Source: Candidatus Bipolaricaulota bacterium (GTDB taxonomy: Bacteria; Bipolaricaulota; Bipolaricaulia; RBG-16-55-9). Taken from it: a DNA stretch of 35,031 bases. Positions 28,493 through 35,031 of this stretch are shown in pieces. The position numbers and the translations under genes are program-made. The stretch's first letter is position 1; the number at the start of each line of letters is the position of its first letter. The stretch spans positions 1 to 35,031 of the forward strand of contig JALSGO010000165.1 in the NCBI GenBank assembly GCA_026982655.1, given 5' to 3'. The notes below the pieces were generated by a model. It made no database searches, was not told the DNA's origin, and saw nothing but the letters and a program-made list of their open reading frames with translations.

Positions 28493-30562
28493 CTATTCTC
28501 CCTCCACGACGATTTGCGAGAGGTCTCCCACCGTCAGGAAGAGCTCGCGGACCCTGGATAGCAACCCCAAGCGGTTCTGGCGCAGCAGGGGGTCGGGGTC
28601 CATCACGAGCACCTCGTCGAAGAAGCGATCGATGGGGTCTTTCAGCGCTAAGAGCCTCCGGAGGATCCCGTCGTACTCCCCGGCGGGGAGGAGCTTCTTG
28701 ATGTGTCCCTCGGCCTTAAGATAGGCCCGCCACAGGTCCCGCTCGGCGTCGTCCTGGAAGCGCTGGGGGTCGAAGCCGCGGGCCGTCTGGCCCTTGAGGA
28801 TGTTCGCAACCCGGGAGAACGCGAGCACCAGCGCCTCGAACTCCGCCTCCCCCCGAAGGGCTTCCAAGCTGCGGGCCCGCTGGTACGCCCGGTAGAAGTT
28901 CCCGTCTCTTACGGCTACGACGGCGTTCACCACGTCGTAGGCCACGCGGTAGTCGTCCCGCAGCTCCGCGGCCAACCGCTCTAAGAAGAATCCCTCGACG
29001 CGCTCGAGCGGCTCGCGGCGGCGCAGGAACGCGTACAGGCCCTCCAGCTCGCGCACGAGCTCGAAGAAGTCGAGGTCCAGCTCCTTCTCCACGGCCAGAC
29101 GAATCACGCCGTTCGCCTTGCGCCGCAGCCCGAAGGGGTCTCGGGAGCCCGTGGGCTCCTCGCCCAACAGCAGCGAGCCCACCACGGTGTCCAGCTTGTC
29201 CGCCAGGCTCGCTATGAGCCCCGAGGTGCTCTCGGGCAGGGGGTCCCCGGCGGCCTTGGGGAGGTAGTGCTCGTAGATGCCCTTCCAGACGGGCTCGGGC
29301 TCGCCGTCGAGGCGGGCGTAGATCCCGCCCACGATCCCCTCCAGATCGGGGAACTCCCCCACCATGGCCGTGAGCAGATCGGCCTTGCACAGGTAAAGCG
29401 TGCGGTCTACGGCCTCGCGCTCCTCCTCGGGAAGCCCGAGACGCTCGGCGATCGCCGCGCCGAAGCGGCGCATCCGCTCGACCTTGTCCCAGATCGTCCC
29501 CAGCTGCTCCTGAAAGATGACGGCCTTCAAGCCCTGGGCTCGCTCGGCCAGCGACGTCTTGCGGTCCTCGTGGAAGAAGAAGACGGAGTCCGTAAGCCGC
29601 GCGCGCACGACGCGCTCGTACCCGCGGCGCACGGTGCCGTCCCGATCCTCGGGGCCGTCTCGGAAGCCCACGAAGTACGGCGCGGCCTTCTCGCCGACGG
29701 CGAAGGGGACGAACTTCTGGTGTTCAATAATAGTAGTCTCGATGATCTCCCGCGGCAGCTGCAAGAACTCTTCGGAGAACTCCCCCAGCACGGGGGTGGG
29801 GTGCTCCAGGTTGTTCGTGATCTCTTGGAGAAGGTCCTCGCGGCGCAGGGGGTGGGCCTTCACCTTCTGGGAGATTCGATCGAGCGCTTCCTCGATGCGG
29901 GCGCGGCGCTCCTCCGGGTCGAGGAGGACGCCGTTCTCCTGAAGGGCTTCGAAGTACCGGGGGACGGAGTCAACGGGGATTTCGCGCCTTCCCAGGAAGC
30001 GATGGCCTCGGGTGACGGGGGCCGAGGAGACCCGCCCGTACGCGAAGGAAAGGGGTTCTTCTCCGTACAGGGCCAGGAGCCAGCGGATGGGACGGATGAA
30101 CCGCAGGCCCGAGTCGTCCCAGCGCATCGTCTCCGAGGGCGCCAATCGTTTAAGGACTCGGGGGAGCAGCTCGGGAAGGACCCCGGGGGTGGGACGGCCC
30201 GGGGTCTCCTTGACGGCGAAGACGTACTCCCCCTCGTCCGTCTCCTTGACGACGAGATCCTCCACGGCGACGCCCCGGCTGCGGGCGAACCCTAACGCTG
30301 CCTTCGTGGGGTTGCCCTCCGCGTCGAAGGCCACCCGTTTGGAGGGCCCGCGGATCTCCTCCCGGGCGGCCCGCTGCTCCTCCGCCAGGCCCTTTACGAG
30401 CAACACCAGGCGGCGGGGGGTGTGATAAGCCACCGTGGCCTCGAAGTCGAGGCGCTCTTGGCGGAAGAGCTCCTCGGCGGCGAGGCGCAGCTGCTCCGCC
30501 AGGCGCGGAGCCTCCCGCGGGGGGATCTCCTCCACGCCGACCTCCAACAAGAGATCTCTCAC
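28493..30562 (-). CDS. glyS: Glycyl-tRNA synthetase beta subunit
   Basis: 689 residues, the usual beta-subunit length, starting at GTG (30562) with AAAGGAG upstream. It opens with LLLEVGVEEIPPREAPR and contains YHTPRRLVLLVKGLA, IRWLLALYG, IETTIIEHQKFVPFA and FRDGPEDRDGTVRRGYERVVRARLTDSVFFF-type segments. Its C-terminus (about 570-689) is the DALR-like anticodon region ending in FDEVLVMDPDPLLRQNRLGLLSRV. With glyQ it forms the alpha2beta2 enzyme charging tRNA-Gly; beta binds the tRNA. An 88-base gap with a hairpin separates it from glyQ. Confidence 0.97.
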   Translation of the reverse strand: MRDLLLEVGVEEIPPREAPRLAEQLRLAAEELFRQERLDFEATVAYHTPRRLVLLVKGLAEEQRAAREEIRGPSKRVAFDAEGNPTKAALGFARSRGVAVEDLVVKETDEGEYVFAVKETPGRPTPGVLPELLPRVLKRLAPSETMRWDDSGLRFIRPIRWLLALYGEEPLSFAYGRVSSAPVTRGHRFLGRREIPVDSVPRYFEALQENGVLLDPEERRARIEEALDRISQKVKAHPLRREDLLQEITNNLEHPTPVLGEFSEEFLQLPREIIETTIIEHQKFVPFAVGEKAAPYFVGFRDGPEDRDGTVRRGYERVVRARLTDSVFFFHEDRKTSLAERAQGLKAVIFQEQLGTIWDKVERMRRFGAAIAERLGLPEEEREAVDRTLYLCKADLLTAMVGEFPDLEGIVGGIYARLDGEPEPVWKGIYEHYLPKAAGDPLPESTSGLIASLADKLDTVVGSLLLGEEPTGSRDPFGLRRKANGVIRLAVEKELDLDFFELVRELEGLYAFLRRREPLERVEGFFLERLAAELRDDYRVAYDVVNAVVAVRDGNFYRAYQRARSLEALRGEAEFEALVLAFSRVANILKGQTARGFDPQRFQDDAERDLWRAYLKAEGHIKKLLPAGEYDGILRRLLALKDPIDRFFDEVLVMDPDPLLRQNRLGLLSRVRELFLTVGDLSQIVVEGE

Positions 30563-30598
30563 CGGAATGCTCCTTTACGGCGTCGTACGTTGCTGCAC

Positions 30599-30650
30599 GT
30601 TTTCCCCGAAGGCCCGTTGCCCCCGGAACCCGAAACGGAAACGGGAAAAC
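30599..30650 (-). repeat. Intercistronic hairpin between glyQ and glyS, with hexamer repeats
   Basis: GTTTTCCC pairs with GGGAAAAC (30599-30606 with 30643-30650); on the mRNA it starts at the base after the glyQ stop. The loop side carries GAAACG twice (30632-30643, plus-strand reading) next to GAACCC, another six-base periodic stretch. It is not followed by a T-run, so termination is unlikely. It may protect mRNA ends or set the glyQ:glyS ratio; that is inference. Confidence 0.5.
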
Positions 30651-31514
30651 TCAGGCGACCGTTGCGGGCTCCTCGCAGTACGTCTCGACGTACCGTCGGG
30701 CGCACGCGCACGCTAAGTCCTGCACCCTTCGGATGAACCGCTCCCGCTCCGTGGTGCTGATCGCCCGCCGGGCGTCCAACAAGTTGAAGAGGTGCGAGCA
30801 CTTGGCGCAGTGCTCGTACGCGGGGAAGACGAGGCCTTCCTCCACCAGGCGCCTGCACTCTCGCTCGTGGATCTCGAAGAGGTTCAACAGGGAGGGGACG
30901 TCCGCGGCCTCGAAGTTGTATCGACAGCCCTCCCGCTCGGGGGGCAACTTCAGCTCCCCGTACGTATGATCGTCGTTCCAGCGGAGATCCCAGACGGTCT
31001 CTGTGCCCTGGAGGACCATGGCGATCCGCTCCGTCCCGTAGGTGAGCTCGCAGGAGACGGGGTCGAGCTCGAAGCCGCCCATCTGCTGGAAGTACGTGAA
31101 CTGCGAGATCTCCAGGCCGTCTAGCACGACTTGCCAGCCCAGCCCCGAAGCGCCGAGCGTGGGGCTCTTCCAGTCGTCCTTCTCAAAGCGGACGTCGTGC
31201 TTCGCCAAGTCGATGCCGAGTTCCTCCAGAGAGCGCAGATACAGATCTTGCACGTCGTCGGGCGAGGGCTTCAAGATCACTTGGTATTGATAATAAAACT
31301 GCATCCGGATGGGGTTGTCGCCGTAGCGCCCGTCGGTGGGGCGGCGGCTCGGCTGCACGTAGGCGACCTTCCAGGGCTTCGGCCCCAGGACCCCGAAGAA
31401 GGTCGCGGGGTGGAACGTCCCGGCTCCCACCTCGATGTCAAAGGGCTGCTCCAAGACGCAGCCCTGCGCCCGCCAGAACTCTTGGAGCGTAAGGAGCAGA
31501 TCTTGGAAGTTCAT
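30651..31514 (-). CDS. glyQ: Glycyl-tRNA synthetase alpha subunit
   Basis: 287 residues, the usual length. Family signatures: [19 protein letters not shown] at the start, [18 protein letters not shown] (25-43 region), [23 protein letters not shown], and [26 protein letters not shown] in the class II core. Alpha holds the active site for glycine and ATP. The ATG at 31514 has only a weak GCCGGAA upstream. It lies 41 bases after rplT on the same strand and precedes glyS. Confidence 0.97.
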   Translation of the reverse strand: MNFQDLLLTLQEFWRAQGCVLEQPFDIEVGAGTFHPATFFGVLGPKPWKVAYVQPSRRPTDGRYGDNPIRMQFYYQYQVILKPSPDDVQDLYLRSLEELGIDLAKHDVRFEKDDWKSPTLGASGLGWQVVLDGLEISQFTYFQQMGGFELDPVSCELTYGTERIAMVLQGTETVWDLRWNDDHTYGELKLPPEREGCRYNFEAADVPSLLNLFEIHERECRRLVEEGLVFPAYEHCAKCSHLFNLLDARRAISTTERERFIRRVQDLACACARRYVETYCEEPATVA

Positions 31515-31555
31515 TTCCGGCTTGGCCGAAAGCTGATTAAGCTTGCAGCGGCAAA

Positions 31556-31909
31556 CTACGAAAGATTGGCTTTCGCCAGCTCCACCAACTCGTCGAACGC
31601 CTGCTCGTCGCGGATGGCCAAGTCCGCGAGCATCTTGCGGTTGATCTTGACCCCGGCGGCTTGGAGGCCGTGGATGAACTGTGAATATTTAAGCCCCCGC
31701 TGGCGGCTGGCCGCGTTCACCCGCAGGATCCACAACCTCCGGAAATCGCGCTTGCGCAGCCTCCGGGAGATGTAGGCGTTCTTGAGCGCCTTCATCACCC
31801 GCTCCTTGGCGATGCGGTAGCAGGAGTGCCGCTTGCCCTTAAAGCCCTTTGCTAGCTTTAAGATTCGCTTCCGTCGCTTGAGGCGTACGTTTCCGCCCTT
31901 GACCCTCAT
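31556..31909 (-). CDS. rplT: 50S ribosomal protein L20
   Basis: 117 residues with the typical [29 protein letters not shown] and [17 protein letters not shown]-like core. L20 is needed for early 50S assembly on 23S rRNA and in many bacteria represses the infC-rpmI-rplT operon by binding a structure in its own mRNA. GGAGGGATGAG precedes the ATG. Third gene of infC-rpmI-rplT. Confidence 0.98.
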   Translation of the reverse strand: MRVKGGNVRLKRRKRILKLAKGFKGKRHSCYRIAKERVMKALKNAYISRRLRKRDFRRLWILRVNAASRQRGLKYSQFIHGLQAAGVKINRKMLADLAIRDEQAFDELVELAKANLS

Positions 31910-31942
31910 CGTCGCTCATCCCTCCGTAGTTCGTAAGAGCCC

Positions 31943-32143
31943 TCACGCGGAGAGCATCTCGAGGAAGCGCTTGCGCATCCGGCCCTTCACTTGCATCCCC
32001 AGGCGGGCCCGGCGGACGCGCTTGCTCCCCTTCTTGACGTTCTTGTGATGATAGCCCGTCTTCGCGCCCAAGATCTTCCCCGTCCGGGTGACCTTGACGC
32101 GCTTGGCCAAGCTGCGATGCGTCTTCTTCTTCCGTCTCGCCAT
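31943..32143 (-). CDS. rpmI: 50S ribosomal protein L35
   Basis: 66 residues, standard length, very basic (KKKTHRSLAKRVKVTRTGKI.., HHKNVKKGSKRVRRARL). It binds the 50S subunit. GAAGGAGCACGGAG precedes the ATG. It lies 44 bases after infC and 33 bases before rplT, the near-universal infC-rpmI-rplT order. Confidence 0.98.
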   Translation of the reverse strand: MARRKKKTHRSLAKRVKVTRTGKILGAKTGYHHKNVKKGSKRVRRARLGMQVKGRMRKRFLEMLSA

Positions 32144-32172
32144 CTCCGTGCTCCTTCTCTCGTGGGTTGCTC

Positions 32173-32190
32173 GTCTCAGTCTCAGTCTCA
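32173..32190 (-). repeat. Triple hexamer starting at the infC stop codon
   Basis: Read on the mRNA strand, TGAGAC occurs three times in a row; the first TGA is the infC stop codon. On the plus strand it is GTCTCA three times. It occupies part of the infC-rpmI spacer. Confidence 0.75.
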
Positions 32191-32793
32191 GCCCGCACCC
32201 TTCTCGTTCGTGTTGGGACCTCGATTCGGGTTTGGGGTGTGTCCCTGTCCCTGCGCCTGCGCGGCCTTGGCCGCTTCCTTGGGGTCCCCGGTGGGGACCA
32301 GCAGCATCTGCAGGGAACGGCCCCGCATGGTCGGCGGCTGATCGACCTTCCCGTAGCCCTGGGTGGCCTCCACCAGTCGGTTCAGCAGCTCCCGGCCTCG
32401 GTCGGTGTGGACGATCTCCCGCCCGCGGAAGATCACCGTCACCTTCACCTTGTCGCCGTGCTGCAGGAAGCGCTGGATGTGGCGTACCTTGGTCAGGAAG
32501 TCGTGCTCCTCGATCTGGGACGTAAAGCGCATCTCCTTGAGCTTCTGCACCTTGTGCTTCTTCTTCTCCCGCTTCTCCAGCTGGTATTTGTATTTCCCGT
32601 AGTCCAGGATGCGACAGACGGGCGGGCTGGCCTGCGGGGCCACCTCCACCAGATCGAGCCCCCGGCTGCGGGCCTCCTGCAGGGCCTGCTTTAAAGGCAT
32701 CACGCCCAGCTGCTTCCCGTCCGGGTCGATTACCCGGACGGACTCCGCCCGGATCGCCTCGTTGACCCGAATTCGAATCCGTCGATTAACGAT
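32188..32793 (-). CDS. infC: Translation initiation factor IF-3, ATC start
   Basis: 201 residues when started at ATC (32793-32791). GAGGAGGT lies at 32805-32798, four bases upstream, and IVNRRIRIRVNEAIRA is the expected IF-3 N-terminus. The longer frame to 32859 overlaps the -10 box of the predicted promoter and cannot be translated from that transcript. A rare AUU/AUC-type start is the known basis of infC autoregulation, because IF-3 rejects non-canonical start codons. IF-3 signatures include APQASPPVCRILDYGKYKYQLEKREKK and VKVTVIFRGREI. After GRSLQMLLVPTGD the protein has a polar tail of about 33 residues (Ala/Gln/Gly/Asn/Pro-rich) not seen in compact IF-3. Confidence 0.95.
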   Translation of the reverse strand: MVNRRIRIRVNEAIRAESVRVIDPDGKQLGVMPLKQALQEARSRGLDLVEVAPQASPPVCRILDYGKYKYQLEKREKKKHKVQKLKEMRFTSQIEEHDFLTKVRHIQRFLQHGDKVKVTVIFRGREIVHTDRGRELLNRLVEATQGYGKVDQPPTMRGRSLQMLLVPTGDPKEAAKAAQAQGQGHTPNPNRGPNTNEKGAG

Positions 32794-32849
32794 GCTGACC
32801 TCCTCGGTGGAACAGAACGGACTCTTCTCGCATCTTGAGCGTTTTCCGC

Positions 32850-32878
32850 AAGATACCACACCCCTTTCGCGCTGTCAA
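32850..32878 (-). promoter_or_regulatory. Predicted promoter of infC-rpmI-rplT
   Basis: Perfect TTGACA (32878-32873), 17 bases, TATCTT (32855-32850) on the minus strand. The -35 box overlaps the last codon of obg. Start near 32843 gives a leader of about 50 nt to the ATC start of infC. Confidence 0.65.
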
Positions 32879-34245
32879 GGTTCTCCCCCGGGTGGAGCCG
32901 AGGCCGACGACGACGTCGTGAGCGGGACGTCGGGGTCCGGGTCGAACTGGAACTCCCGATGGCCCAGCAGGACGAGATCGCCGCGCTTGGCCCCCCAGCG
33001 TCGAAGCTCCCGAAAGACCCCGAGTCGCTCCAGCTGTTCTTGCAAATACTCTTGGGCATCGGGCTCCTCCAACCGCAGGCGGGCCAGCCGCCGGGCCGCC
33101 CGTCCCTCGAGCCGGAAGCGCCCCGGGCCCTCCCGGACGATCTCGATCTCCTCTTCCTCGGGCTCCGGTCGGTAGACCTTCACACGGTGCCTCGGCTCCT
33201 CTCGCTCCTCCGAGGGCTCCCACGAGGGCATCGCCTCCTCGAGGGCCGTGAGCTTCTCGTAGCAGAGCTGCGTGAGTTCGCGCACGCCTTGGCCCGTGGC
33301 GGCGGAGATCCCCATCACCTCTACGCCCTCCTCCCGGCGGAAGCGCTCCTTCAGCTCTTCTAGATAGTCCTCGGGGACGAGGTCGACCTTGTTGCCCACG
33401 ACGATCTGGGGCTTCTTCATTAACTCGGGCGAGAACGCCTCCATCTCCCGATTGACGACCCGATAGGCCTCCACGGGGTCGGGGCCCTGTTCGGTGAGGG
33501 GCGTCGAGACGTCGAGGAGGTGGATGAGCAGCCGGGTCCGCTCGATGTGTTTCAAGAACTTGTGCCCAAGCCCCCTGCCCTCGTGGGCCCCCTCGATGAG
33601 CCCGGGGATGTCGACCACCACGAAGCTCTCCCACTCGCTGATCTGCACGACACCCAGATTGGGCTCTACGGTCGTAAAGGGGTAGTCCGCGATCTTGGGG
33701 CGCTTGGCGGTCATCTTGGAGAGCAGGGTGGACTTCCCCGCGTTGGGGAGCCCGATGATCCCCACATCGGCCAAGAGCTTGAGCTCGAGCTTGACCCATC
33801 GCTCCTCGCCGGGCTCGCCCACCTCGCAAATCCGGGGGGCCCGGCGGGTGGAGCTCTTGAAGTGCCAGTTGCCCCGACCGCCCTCGCCGCCGCGGGCGAT
33901 CACCACCTTCTGCCCGGGGCGGCTCAAATCCGCGAGGACCTCTTGGGTTCGTAGGTCTTTGACCACGGTGCCCACGGGGACGTCCACGATGAGGTCCCGC
34001 CCCTTGCGGCCCCGCTTGCGGTTCGGCCCGCCGTGGCCGCCCTTCTCCGCCTTCCAGTGGATCTTCTTCGTGAAGGGCAAAAGGGTCCGCATCCGGGGGT
34101 TGGCCCGCAGGAGGACGTCCCCGCCGCGGCCCCCGTCCCCGCCGTCGGGACCGCCCTTGGGGCGATACTTCTCCCGGTGGAAGCTGATGATGCCGTTTCC
34201 GCCCCGTCCGCCTACGAGGCAGATCTTCGCTTCGTCGATGAACAT
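32875..34245 (-). CDS. obg: GTPase Obg/CgtA
   Basis: 456 residues. Obg fold at 1-158 with its glycine-rich loops (GGRGGNGIISFHREKYRPKGGPDGGDGGRGG); G domain with G1 GLPNAGKST (165-173), switch YPFTT (188-192), G3 DIPG (212-215) and the G4 motif NKVD; then an acidic linker and a C-terminal OCT domain (FRLEGRAARRLARLRLEEPDAQEYLQ.., about 390-440). It is a ribosome-associated GTPase in 50S assembly and stress control. The last 18 residues are Ser/Ala/Pro-rich. It follows rpmA after 117 bases; I see no clear Shine-Dalgarno sequence before its ATG and no convincing promoter in the gap. Confidence 0.96.
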   Translation of the reverse strand: MFIDEAKICLVGGRGGNGIISFHREKYRPKGGPDGGDGGRGGDVLLRANPRMRTLLPFTKKIHWKAEKGGHGGPNRKRGRKGRDLIVDVPVGTVVKDLRTQEVLADLSRPGQKVVIARGGEGGRGNWHFKSSTRRAPRICEVGEPGEERWVKLELKLLADVGIIGLPNAGKSTLLSKMTAKRPKIADYPFTTVEPNLGVVQISEWESFVVVDIPGLIEGAHEGRGLGHKFLKHIERTRLLIHLLDVSTPLTEQGPDPVEAYRVVNREMEAFSPELMKKPQIVVGNKVDLVPEDYLEELKERFRREEGVEVMGISAATGQGVRELTQLCYEKLTALEEAMPSWEPSEEREEPRHRVKVYRPEPEEEEIEIVREGPGRFRLEGRAARRLARLRLEEPDAQEYLQEQLERLGVFRELRRWGAKRGDLVLLGHREFQFDPDPDVPLTTSSSASAPPGGEP

Positions 34246-34362
34246 AAGAGAATCACATTAGATGACAGACAAGGGATGCTCACGGACAAGGCGGATACGG
34301 CACGAGGCGGGAGGAAGGGCGGGGGATGGAGCGCGTAGCGAGCAGGGAGGGGGTCACCGAAG

Positions 34363-34629
34363 TCATGAAGCCTGCGTCGGTTGCGTCTGCGGACGGGGCA
34401 GGACGCTCACCTTCCTCCCTCGGAAGTGGACCACGCCCTCTTGGAGGGCGAACAGCGTAAAATCGCGCCCCAAGCCGACGCCCGGCCCGGGCTGAAAGCG
34501 CGTCCCGCGCTGCCGTACCAAAATCTCCCCCGGCTTGACGTACTGGCCGCCGAAGCGCTTGATCCCTAAACGCTTCGAGTGGCTATCTCGACCGTTCTTC
34601 GTGCTTCCGCCGCTCGTCTTGTGGGCCAT
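34363..34629 (-). CDS. rpmA: 50S ribosomal protein L27, without a cleavable leader
   Basis: 88 residues beginning [16 protein letters not shown], the mature-type N-terminus. The Firmicute-type leader cleaved by Prp (ending in FFAS-like sequence) is absent; the codons upstream of the ATG show no in-frame start and instead hold the ribosome-binding site GGGAGGGAGAG. Core: [43 protein letters not shown]. The L27 N-terminus reaches the peptidyl-transferase centre, so its start matters. The C-terminal [11 protein letters not shown] is a short polar extension. It lies 27 bases after the prp-like gene. Confidence 0.97.
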   Translation of the reverse strand: MAHKTSGGSTKNGRDSHSKRLGIKRFGGQYVKPGEILVRQRGTRFQPGPGVGLGRDFTLFALQEGVVHFRGRKVSVLPRPQTQPTQAS

Positions 34630-34656
34630 CTTCTCTCTCCCTCCCTTGGGATTAGG

Positions 34657-34998
34657 CTATACCCGCACGCCGCTGGGCACGTCTTTTAGGGTCAGGAAAT
34701 TGGGGTATCGCCGCTCCATGGCCCGCAAGCCCAGCAGCATCGTCTCCAAGATCGCGTCGATCTCGCGGTTTAAGAGGTAATCCCGTTTGAGTCGCAACAC
34801 CAAGCGCTCCGGCTCGTCCTCGACCTCGGGGTCGAGTTTTAGGTATTCCCGCAGGCCCAGGACGGCGGTGCGCAGCAGGGTGGTGACCCCCACTTCCACG
34901 TAGCGCCCTTCCTCGGCGACGCTCTCGGGGATCTCCCCCTGGCAGCGCAGCTCCTGGATGCGCCCCTCGGAGTCGCGTACGATCTCCACTTCCATCAT
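34657..34998 (-). CDS. Prp-family protein (ribosomal-processing protease homologue) lacking catalytic residues
   Basis: 113 residues between rplU and rpmA, the standard prp position. Fold signatures: an N-terminal strand with charged turn (VEIVRDSEGRIQEL), a central helix after VEVGVTTLLRTAVLGL, and the C-terminal helix ILETMLLGLRAMERRYPNFLTL, which matches the QTML.SL..I...Y pattern of Prp. The two catalytic sites are replaced: the GH(A) His position is Glu22 (QGEI), and the Cys of the (I/V)-V-C-A-x-x-S motif is Glu35 (YVEVGVTT). It cannot act as the usual cysteine protease. The start codon overlaps the rplU stop (ATGA), so translation is coupled. Family assignment rests on position, length and these segments; activity loss is read directly. 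Confidence 0.78.
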   Translation of the reverse strand: MMEVEIVRDSEGRIQELRCQGEIPESVAEEGRYVEVGVTTLLRTAVLGLREYLKLDPEVEDEPERLVLRLKRDYLLNREIDAILETMLLGLRAMERRYPNFLTLKDVPSGVRV

Positions 34999-35031
34999 GA
35001 CCGGATCTCCTGGATGAGGGCTTTCATGTAG
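34995..35031 (-). CDS. rplU: C-terminal end of 50S ribosomal protein L21 (partial)
   Basis: Only the last 11 codons and stop are in the window, reading YMKALIQEIRS then TGA. That resembles the end of L21 (Y.K..I.EI). The stop overlaps the ATG of the prp-like gene. Identification depends mainly on the conserved rplU-prp-rpmA order. Confidence 0.65.
   Translation of the reverse strand, partial: YMKALIQEIRS

Noticed and set aside
1-35031. CRISPR array, insertion sequence or prophage
   Set aside because: No spaced direct repeats, transposase or phage structural genes were seen on either strand.

Overview
The window is about 35 kb of G+C-rich, densely coding bacterial DNA. It looks like chromosomal core genome, with no phage or plasmid block. 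A beta-barrel protein ending in Phe and a Tat-exported solute-binding protein without a lipobox point to a diderm. Several promoters fit the sigma-70 consensus (TTGACA-like, 16-18 bp, TATAAT/TACAAT-like). Split glycine decarboxylase genes, alpha/beta glycyl-tRNA synthetase and a 7Fe-type ferredoxin suggest an uncultured deep-branching, possibly thermophilic lineage. Bipolaricaulota/Acetothermia is my best guess, but it is only an inference.

Layout, left to right. 1-2613 (+): end of a phosphodiester glycosidase-like gene, then murJ. 2610-7038: thioredoxin (-) diverges from a herA-like ATPase, ROK sugar kinase and class II aldolase operon (+), which ends tail to tail with a 62-residue acidic protein (-). 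7194-8525 (-): outer-membrane barrel built of 37-residue repeats. 8593-11846 (-): gcvH-gcvPA-gcvPB, divergent from an EamA transporter (+). 13023-18599: a complete branched-chain amino-acid-type ABC transporter, with the binding protein on + facing livGFHM on -. 18697-21414 (-): dnaB interrupted by a 416-residue intein. 21531-23518: DUF402 protein (-), divergent from an AT-richer NucS-like nuclease and cutA (+). 23573-27290: glutaryl-CoA dehydrogenase-like gene (+), cold-shock gene (-) and acyl-CoA synthetase (+). 27305-35031 (-): a translation block, rplU (end)-prp-like-rpmA-obg, then infC-rpmI-rplT-glyQ-glyS-hydrolase-ferredoxin.

Amino-acid uptake, glycine cleavage, a glutaryl-CoA-type dehydrogenase, an acyl-CoA synthetase and a ferredoxin together fit a cell that uses amino acids and short organic acids. 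The sugar kinase and aldolase add a glycolytic or gluconeogenic step. The rest is housekeeping: wall-lipid flipping, replication, translation and redox.

The most notable observations are: (i) the 37-residue hairpin-repeat barrel; (ii) a Prp-family protein that has lost both catalytic residues, beside an L27 that has no leader to cleave; (iii) an FG-GAP-like calcium loop in the LivH permease; (iv) the HhH-like/NucS-like nuclease; (v) overlapping -35 boxes for the divergent cold-shock and acyl-CoA synthetase promoters; (vi) several promoters whose -10 box lies so close to the start codon that leaderless mRNAs are likely; (vii) a perfect palindrome inside the dnaB promoter; and (viii) hexamer-periodic sequence at the 3' ends of several genes. 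No CRISPR array, rRNA, tRNA or insertion sequence was seen. No gene-free stretch exceeds 300 bases.
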